From assembly GCA_029964075.1 (NCBI GenBank), contig CM057135.1, positions 12,798,863 to 12,862,862 of the forward strand: a DNA stretch of 64,000 bases, in the 5' to 3' direction. Each line of letters begins with the position of its first letter. Position 1 is the stretch's first letter. The notes below the pieces were generated by a model. That model had not been told where the DNA came from, made no database searches, and worked only from the letters and a program-made list of their open reading frames with translations. The translations under genes and the position numbers were made by a program. This document shows, piece after piece, positions 56,685-64,000 of the stretch. Origin of the DNA: Patiria pectinifera (taxonomy: Eukaryota; Echinodermata; Asteroidea; Valvatida; Asterinidae).

Positions 56685-57459
56685 CTCACCCCCTAATTTT
56701 AAAGAAAAAAGAATTTTTATAGAAGGGAAATCAGAGTTATCAGAGAAATAGGCAAAGCTGAATTGCAAAGGAAAAGTGAGTGACCATCACAGTGCACTGC
56801 AATTATCTTGTTCATGTCCACAAATATGTACATGTACTCTTCGACCACATGATGATAAAAATGAAGGAAACTAGATCTTGTAGAATCAGGAGTCCATCCT
56901 TAGTCTGTCACTAAGGCAGAGTTTATCTCATATATAGACAAATAGAACTCTCCAAGAAGGTCATTTCCTTAATAATTGCAAAAAAATGCAAAATATAGGC
57001 AAATAAATGCCAAGAATAGAAAATACCATGACGAAGCGTATTAGACGTATATATCCAATCCAGGATGTCCCTGGCCTGAGTTTATCTCGTTGGACCGTCT
57101 TATTAACCTCGTATGGATTCAATAGAAGTGATGAAGAGACATGAAAGAATGAAGAAAAGAACAAGAATGGCAGCAAGGTCATAAAGGTAAGATTATTTTC
57201 TAATGATGTTGTTTTCAGAGTAGAGAATCTTGATTGTAGTAATGACACATTTGTTTTAGTTGTGTCCAAATATGGGAATTGGAAATAATGAGACAAGATT
57301 TCAAGACTGGGTAAAAGATCACAAGTGTGTTCTTAAACACAGATTAAAAGATTAAAGATGCAGGAAGGCAATCACAGTAGGATATAAGTGGTGATCAAAT
57401 CATGTCATAAAAGACTCTTTTTAAAAACAAATTATATACATATATTATTCAGAACATCA

Positions 57460-58300
57460 CTATCCATCAGTATAGTTCTGAAAAGTCTGCAGCCAACCAT
57501 AGAGTCCAGCTATATGCTCGATCAGCCACCGAAAATAGAGTTTGCACCCAATAAGCAAGGTGACAGATGGAACAATCCAAAGCAGATGGAAATAGCCTAA
57601 TGTCTGTCCAATATTCAGGCCTATGAACATGACTATGGCACTGACCAGCAACATAATTATTTGTCTGTCGCTAGTGAGAAGCAGATGTTGTTGTTGGAGG
57701 ACAGAGCGAGGTAGCCTGTGGACGTTGCTATGTTTCCCTCCGTTGGATCGAGTGGAACCTCGTATGGTTGGCTGTTGCGGAGGAGGAGGCTGTGCTTCTT
57801 GCTGTTGGGGAGGAGCAGTATCTTCATCGTCCTCAGGTAAGAACACTTCAACTTCATATTCAGTGTCTGATGATGAAGAACTAGAATCTGAAGGTGTTTC
57901 CTCTTGAGAAGGAGGACTAGGAAAAGATGGAGAAGTAGCTAGCTCACCCAAAGGGGTAGTAACAAGTTTAAGTTCAGAAGAATTCACAGTTTTCTGCCCA
58001 CCAGATCCATCCGCTAATTCAATGGTGTACACAAAGGAATCCTCTGAATGGTGACGGATAACATTGTAAATGTCAGGAAAGTAGTGATCTTGGATTTTAC
58101 TTCTACCTTTGTGGTGCTTACAAAGATAGACAAGATCGCCTACTTTAAACCTGTTGGGATTCGATCTACGGTCAAAATGCTTCTTGCTCTTCCCTAACTC
58201 ATGTTATGTTCTTCTTTGTGCCAGGTGATATGCCTCCTTTAACCGGGATTGATGAAGAGCAACCCAGTCATTGGTGATGTCTTCAGGTAGGTCTCTGTTT
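57460..58300 (-). pseudogene. Gypsy1 integrase C-terminus with a predicted membrane tail
   Basis: From about 58,300 the minus strand reads the end of the integrase (KVGDLVYLCKHHKGRSKI and VYTIELADGSGGQK), with one in-frame TAA near 58,204. The 190-codon open part (57,460-58,032) then has an acidic Ser/Glu/Pro-Gln region (residues 40-90), a basic patch, and two hydrophobic segments (about 124-142 and 147-167), ending LQTFQNYTDG. A membrane tail fused to integrase is unusual for Gypsy; it could also be a remnant envelope-like domain. Confidence 0.55.
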
Positions 58301-58310
58301 AGTAGGAGAT

Positions 58311-60740
58311 CTACTGGCAGCAAAGGCTCTCGGCCAAACATAAGATAGAAAGGGGAGAAACCTGTAGATGAATGCTTAGTAGCATTATAAGCAAAGAGAA
58401 GTTATGATAGGTGTTTTGGCCAGGCTTGTTTCTGCTTTGCAGACAAAGTGCGAAGAAGATTATGCATAGTGCGGTTAAACCTCTCGCACTGTGCATTGCC
58501 CTGGGGATGGTAGGGAGTAGTTCTGGACTTGGTGACGTTGTACAGCTTGCACAGATTGGCAATGAGTTCTCCCTCAAATTGGCGTCCTTGGTCAGAGTGA
58601 ATCCGATGCGGGACTCCATACTTAAAAAAAACCACTCTTTTACTAGAGCATTCGCTGTAGTTTTGGCTGTCTGATCCTTGGTCGGGACTGCCACGGTGAA
58701 TTTGCTGAAAACATCAGTGATGATAAGGACATTCTCAGTTCTATCAGACGCCTGCTCCAATAAAGTAAAATATATAGCTATTGTCTCCAGTGGTCTAGAG
58801 GCAACTAAATGACCAAGAGGGTTTCTCACCGATGGTGGGGGTAACTTAGCCACAGAACAACGTTCACACTCCCGAATCCACTTCTTTATGTCCCTATACA
58901 TGAATGGCCAAAAATAACGTCGACGAACTAGAGACATCGTCCTCTCTTCGCCTTGATGACCAAAGTCGTTGTGCAGGCTAGTCAAGATTTTAGATCTTAA
59001 GCTAGATGGAAGAACCACTTGGTGCAACTCACCAAGGACAGGATCTTGAACTTCTCTGCAGAGGACACCATTGTCAAGTTTCAGACGTTTAGCTTGGCTA
59101 AACAAAACCTTGGCTGCCGACGATTCATGCTTTCTCGACGATTTATCTAAGTTGTCTGAACAGTGAAACTGCAAAAACCTGTGAATGTCAGGATCAGCCT
59201 GCTGTAATTTGGCTAATTCTGATGCAGACAGAGATGGAAAAGAAGCTATAGTGGAACAAACATCTGCTTGGACTCGAGCTGGACAAAGTTCACCAACAGC
59301 GTGGAATATCTTTACTTGCAAGGTTGCAGGCAAAGAAGTTGAAGAGGCATTGCACTTGCTTTCCTCTGCTATTACTTCAGGGACACTGCCTTGATCACTC
59401 TCTATGTGATGTTGACGAGAAAGTCCATCTGCATTGGAGTTGACACGGCCAGGGCGATATATGATGTTGAAATTGTAAGCTGCCAGAGTGGCAACCCACC
59501 GTTGCTCAGTAGCACCGAGTTTCGATGTATCGAGATGGCTTAACGGGTTATTATCCGTCCTGACAGTGAAAACTGAACCATAGAGGTAATCTTTAAACTT
59601 CTCTGTGATAGCCCACTTCAGTCCTAATAATTTTAACTTGCGAGAGCTGTAATTTTCCATGTTCCTCTCATTTTCTCGCAGGCAACAACTGGCAAAGGCC
59701 ACCACCTTCTCCTCTCCTCCCTGAACTTGCAACAAGACAGCCCCTAAGCCGGACAGACTCGCATCTACATCCAGTATGAAAGGTAAGTCAAAATCAGCAA
59801 ATGTCAGGATAGGAGGTTCTACAAACTTCGATTTTAGTTCCTCAAAGGCAGTCTGACAAGCTTCTGACCACTGTTTCCGAAACACTTTTGGAGTACAATG
59901 TTGAGTCATACCAACAAAAGCATGGAGCGGTCTAGCTATCCGGGCAAAGTCTTTGATTCTACGCCGGTAATAGCTTGCAAAGCCTAGAAAGGAACGAAGC
60001 TGCTTGGTCGTACGAGGCACAGGCCATTCGACGATTGCCTTCGTCTTGTCAGAGTTTGTAGAAATGCCATCTTCCGACAGAGTATGACCCAGATAGTTGA
60101 TCTGCTTGCAGAAAAGATGACACTTAGAGGGTTTAAGCTTCAGGTTGTGTTCTTTTAACCTGCAGAAAACAGTGTCAAGATGTTGCAAGTGCTCATCGAA
60201 GGTCTTGGAGTAGATGCACACATCATCAAGGTAAACAAAAATGAGTTGATAAATGAGGTCACCCATGCATCTCTGCATCAACCTTTGAAATGTTGCAGGT
60301 GCACCACAAAGACCAAAAGGCATTCGGGTGTATTCATACAAGCCCATAGGTGTGATAAAGGCTGTCTTCTCCCGATCAGACTCTCTAACCCGCACTTGAT
60401 GGTATCCGCTGGCCAAGTCTAATGACGAAAAGAATTTCGCACCAACAGGAGCGTCGATGAGTTCGTCGATGCGAGGGAGAGGAAATGCATCCTTCTTAGT
60501 GACAGCATTAAGGCGCCGGTAGTCAACGCACATGCGGAGGCTACCATCCTTCTTTCTGACGAGAACTATGGGTGAGGCATATGGACTGTGACTCTCCTGG
60601 ATGATGTTGTGGGTGAGCAGCATCTGTATATGCTCCTTGACTTCCTCGTACTGATTGGGGGGTATTCTTCTATAGGTTTGTGAAACTAGTTGAGAATTGG
60701 TAGTTTCAATGTGATGCTCAACAGTGTCGGTATCACCCAA
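58311..60740 (-). pseudogene. Gypsy1 polyprotein: RT, RNase H, integrase
   Basis: 809 codons. RT: VDYRRLNAVTKKDAFPLPR, first Asp at 108, active site YLDD at 170-173. RNase H: LDVDASLSGLGAVLLQ and VRTDNNPLSHLD. Integrase: HHCC finger (HNDFGHQGE...CERC) and the core. The first catalytic Asp of the DDE triad is Tyr here (codon 58,770-58,772, IAIYFTLLE). A T8 run near 58,621-58,630 causes a frameshift; the rest of the core ([24 protein letters not shown]) is in another frame at 58,402-58,635, followed by TAA. Integration-dead copy. Confidence 0.85.
58402..58635 (-). pseudogene. Gypsy1 integrase core, shifted frame
   Basis: 77 codons holding the second Asp (HSDQGRQFE) and the Glu region ([10 protein letters not shown]) of the integrase core after the homopolymer frameshift. 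Ends at an in-frame TAA, beyond which the frame stays open (LLFAYNATKHSSTGFSPF, FGREPLLPVDLLL). Confidence 0.8.
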
Positions 60741-60813
60741 GTCAAAGTCATGACTAGCAAAGACATCTCTGTGTTTCTCAAGCAGGTCTTTGATTCTATT
60801 CTGTTATTCTAGG

Positions 60814-62960
60814 TGTCACACTACCTCTTAGAGGTTTTCTACGGACATTATTTTAGAGGGAACTGAACACGCTAAGTACATGGGGACACAGACAAATAAA
60901 AACAAGGTCAACTCAATCTTGGGTTCTCAAACTTATTCACTTAAACTGTCTCTTATTCACTATCAAAATTTACCAATTCCAAAACTATGGTATGAAATTA
61001 CACTCAAATAATCGAACGGAAATTTGGGCCCAGACAAGTTTTCAAATCTCAAGTATTCGTCTCCAAATTTACAATTTCAAAGTTATAAAATGGACGTCAC
61101 AATTAGAAAGAGGATTTTACATGAGCTGCACTAAAATTATTTGAGATTCTAAAATTTGTAATCAATGCATTCAGAAATCTAATCAGTAAAATAGCTCACG
61201 ATATCTAGACGAGTTGTACCCGTAATTTAATGATTCAATTCCACAAAATGGCATATTCCAATCTAGGTTGATCACTTAAGTCAAATTTATCAGTCAATTC
61301 TATCAAATCTATCAATTCTTCAAATTTTCAATTTCAAATCTTCACCTCTTAATTATTCTCTAATTTTCAATTTCTGCACGTTCCTTCAAATTTCGAGAAT
61401 CTTTAACTCAAACACTCCTTGTTTGACACTTAGTGTTTTATCACCGCAATTAATTCTAATAACCTTAATTCTCAACTTGTAACAATTCACAACTTCAGAT
61501 CACCAATTAACCCGTGAAGTTTCAAACTTTCACTTCTTAAACTTCAATCACAAAATCTTTGTTCAATCTCAAAATTTCTCAATTCATTTCTTATATTCAC
61601 TTATTAATCACCGTATCTTCAATTTGACCTCAAAATTCACAAATCGTAATTCACTTCAAGTTTATCAATTTTCTCTTCTGTTTAAGTTGAAACCTTTCTG
61701 TTTCTATCACAATTTACTCTTTCAATAACACTTCTTCCATTTTGGTTCAAACACTTCTTCAATTTTGGTTCAAACCCTTCTTCAATTTTGGTTCAAACCC
61801 TTCTTCAATTTTGGTTCAAACACTTCTTCAATTTTGATTCAAACACTTCTTTAATTTTGGTTCAAACACTTCTTCAATTTTGGTTCAAACACTTCTTCAA
61901 TTTTGGTTCAAACACTTCTTCAATTTTGGGTCAACCTTCTTTTCTTTCTGTACTAATCTCAAGTCATTTAGATTACCAATACCACATCAAATATTATCTT
62001 CGGGAAAATTGAATAATTATTAATCCTTCTTTCAATCTTGTTGCTTTAAAAATATTAACACTCTCACATTCAAAATTAAAATCAAGTTTATGGTATTACG
62101 CCCGCTATTTTATACAATCATAAAGGTGACTGCCGCCAGGTCCTTGTCAGCCTGCCAACTGTCGATGTAGCATCACTCAGATTTCGGTCCAAGGGGTCCG
62201 GTAGAGGTAGGAGTCCTTGAAAAGAGCTTCAGTTCCTCAGGGTAGTGCGAGGCTCACTCTACTCGGTAGAAACATCTCCCCATTCTTTGTGCCATCTGAG
62301 ATTAGAAATTTTACAAGCCAAAATCCCACTAAGATTCCACACCATTCTTAGCAAGTAAAGAATTCAATCTCAGATTTTACAATTAAATCAATTTCACTTC
62401 TAATTAACACAAGAAATAAAGTGGGCAAAGAAAATAGTTTAAACTTACAGTTAGCATCTTCAAAACTCTCTCGGAGTTGCATACAATGTCAGCTTTTTAT
62501 GCAGACCACATAATTGCAATGTAGATATGTGGTTGTTGGCTGTTCAGGCTAAAGCTGGCAATAAAATCAGACTCGCTGTATGACTAGCTGTATGTTTAGT
62601 TTCAGGACAAAATAGTTCCTCTCTCACGTGTGTCTGGCGAGCAAGTGCCTGCAGCAGCTTAGCATAGGCAAACCCCCAAGCCGCTCCCATGCAAGGAATT
62701 TTGGAAGGCATTTGGCAAATGTTCATACTCTACTGATCACTCATATTGCTAACTATGGCACACACGGGTAACAAAGCACTTTCCTTGGCACACCCACATA
62801 CCATGAATGGAATACTGAATATTCATCACTGGAACTTACAACCTATCACTGAATCCACACACACACACACACACATACAAACACTCAAAACCACTCAACC
62901 AAATAAATCAGTTCAATGAATAAATGAAACTAAGGAAAATATACACAGTCACTTGTGACA
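60814..62960 (-). mobile_element. Gypsy2 3' LTR
   Basis: 2,147 bp from TGTCACAAGTG (minus-strand start at 62,960) to GTAGTGTGACA (end at 60,814), with 7-bp inverted ends TGTCACA/TGTGACA. Just inside the element is a classic polypurine tract (minus strand aaaggggagtgaaa, 62,961-62,974). The LTR is AT- and pyrimidine-rich and includes a minisatellite and a (CA)n run near 62,857. Its low end breaks the Gypsy1 pol frame. Confidence 0.75.
61738..61930. repeat. 23-bp minisatellite in the Gypsy2 LTR
   Basis: About eight copies of ttttggttcaaacacttcttcaa with scattered changes (cccttc for cacttc, gattcaa for ggttcaa). Confidence 0.9.
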
Positions 62961-63034
62961 TTTCACTCCCCTTTAAACAAAATGGATTTATACATTTTTC
63001 CTGATGACGATCATAATTGAATGTATGATGCTAC

Positions 63035-63442
63035 TTACGTACGACTCAGGTAGTCCGCACCAACATTATCACTGCCATTAATGGCTTCAATGCGAAACCT
63101 ATAAGGTTGGAGGGCAATGGCCCATCGCATTATCCTGCCATTTGCAATCTTGGATCGATTGATGAATGTGAGAGGCTGATGGTCTGTTTTGAGAATGAAT
63201 TCTCGTCCATACAAATAGGGTTCAAACTTACGTACGCTCCAGACGATGGCCAGACATTCCTTCTCCATAACTGAGTATGCTTTTTCTCGGGGAAGCAACT
63301 TCTTGCTCGCATATGCCACTGGAAACTTCTCACCTTCATGGATTTGCAGAAGAACAGCACCCAAACCTGTCTCGGAAGCATCAGTTCTCAAGATAAACTG
63401 TTTGTTAAGATCAGGGAGTACAAGAATTGGTACACTTGTCAA
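63035..63442 (-). pseudogene. Gypsy2 RNase H
   Basis: 135 codons: FILRTDASETGLGAVLLQ, PVAYASKKLLPREKAYSVME, ECLAIVWSVRKFEPYLYG and KTDHQPLTFI are standard Ty3/Gypsy RNase H motifs, ending SDNVGADYLSRT. Upstream the frame is open to the RT C-terminal words (NFNTLKTKLTSVPIL). Real Gypsy elements usually have integrase next; here only 60-70 bp remain before the polypurine tract. Confidence 0.8.
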
Positions 63443-63525
63443 CTTTGTTTTGAGGGTGTTGAAGTTTCTATCCTGGCTGATTTCCCAACGACCTCTGTTT
63501 GGTTCTTTGTTTTTCGTCTTATCTG

Positions 63526-63993
63526 TTAGGGGACAAGCGATAACAGAGTGGTTTGGAATGAATCGCCTGTAATAATTTTCAATACATCATCTACCACACG
63601 ATCAACTGCTCGGAGGACACCTACTCGGGTTCTACGATGCAAGGTAAAACCTGAGCTAGAAATGTTGTCAATCCTGACTGGAACAGTCCTGCCAGTCCTG
63701 ACCAGAGAAGATGCCACAAGGATACCGACTGGAAAGTGATCACTGTTACGGAGTGGCTCAACAACCGCTGTTTGAAAGGACACATGTTGAGGAGCTGAAC
63801 ACATGACAGTAACAGTAGTGTTAGCAGGAATGTAGACAGACTGATTGGAAGATCGCACAAAAGACACAACATCTTGCTCTCTGGCATGAGCATCGACCTG
63901 AAGACAGAGAACAGACTGCAAAAAGTGCAGAGGAGATGTTGTGGCTAAGCTGGCATCACCCAAAGCGCTAACCAACGGAGATAAAACATTCAT
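63526..63993 (-). pseudogene. Gypsy2 region between protease and RT
   Basis: 155 codons with the look of the post-protease linker of Gypsy polyproteins (YIPANTTVTVMCSAPQHV, FPVGILVASSLVRT, TRVGVLRAVDRV). It meets the sequence just before RNase H within about 80 bp, so the whole RT (about 600 bp or more) has been lost. Confidence 0.6.
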
Positions 63994-64000
63994 CCTTAGG

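Larger units (their letters stand above)
56685..60813 (-). mobile_element. Gypsy1 internal region (pol and tail)
   Basis: Minus-strand Gypsy-type internal DNA from the polypurine tract (56,685-56,700) to an abrupt end upstream of the RT at 60,814, where the Gypsy2 LTR is inserted. It encodes RT, RNase H and integrase, then an unusual C-terminal extension. Gag, protease and 5' LTR would lie beyond Gypsy2. Confidence 0.8.
62961..64000 (-). mobile_element. Gypsy2 internal region, deleted, runs off the window
   Basis: Minus-strand remnant with a protease-to-RT linker and an RNase H but no RT or integrase between or after them. The RNase H frame ends about 60 bp before the polypurine tract. It continues past 64,000. 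Confidence 0.7.

Noticed and set aside
56961-57296. Possible envelope-like ORF in Gypsy1
   Set aside because: Hydrophobic but with no signal, cysteine pattern or glycosylation context; too weak to call.

Overview
The window looks like a repeat-dense stretch of an animal nuclear genome, most likely a marine invertebrate. I cannot name the species. The basis is GT-AG introns, AATAAA signals, AT-rich intergenic DNA, and a TE repertoire typical of such genomes: Helentron, Penelope-like element with a GIY-YIG nuclease, RLE-type LINE, CR1/Jockey-like LINE fragments, Gypsy LTR elements, many MITEs. There are no bacterial operons, rRNAs or CRISPR arrays, and I recognised no tRNA.

Layout. 1-8.7 kb: head-to-tail array of ~1.2-1.7 kb Helitron-like non-autonomous units (one composite unit is ~2.9 kb), most ending in a short hairpin followed by CTAG, and loaded with the CRE palindrome TGACGTCA (about 42 copies by eye). 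9.6-12.8 kb: pieces of a minus-strand host gene (terminal exon, poly(A) signal, and a triplicated 94-bp exon, one copy split by a MITE). 13.4-15.6 kb: two more TIR elements, one belonging to the same MITE family. 15.6-24.8 kb: nearly complete minus-strand Helentron (basic POP1-like ORF, PHD finger, two protease-like domains, HUH Rep, Pif1-type helicase, endonuclease), broken by a handful of stops and frameshifts. 26-27.9 kb: a near-perfect 460-bp hairpin element with 15-bp target duplications and an 809-bp TIR element.

27.9-35.7 kb: plus-strand host gene for an OB-fold (RPA-like) protein of about 280 residues. Its second coding exon is split by a 2.38-kb Penelope-like element with a 13-bp target duplication, a hammerhead-ribozyme-like motif, and a copied piece of the host intron at its 5' junction. 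37.5-43.6 kb: second Helitron-like cluster, including a large head-to-head inverted pair and a recent 1.15-kb tandem duplication that joins Helitron-like sequence to an RLE LINE. 43.1-45.6 kb: the LINE itself. 46.5-53.0 kb: five LINE fragments or tails on the minus strand and a free-standing hammerhead-like motif.

53.0-64 kb: the remains of a plus-strand THAP-domain gene (YY1-type promoter, first exon, THAP exon). The THAP exon is cut by the 3' LTR of a Gypsy element (Gypsy1), itself invaded upstream of its RT by a second, internally deleted Gypsy element (Gypsy2), giving a three-level nest. The window is therefore mainly a record of layered transposition into three host genes. All coordinates and motif readings were made by eye; no alignment or database search was run.
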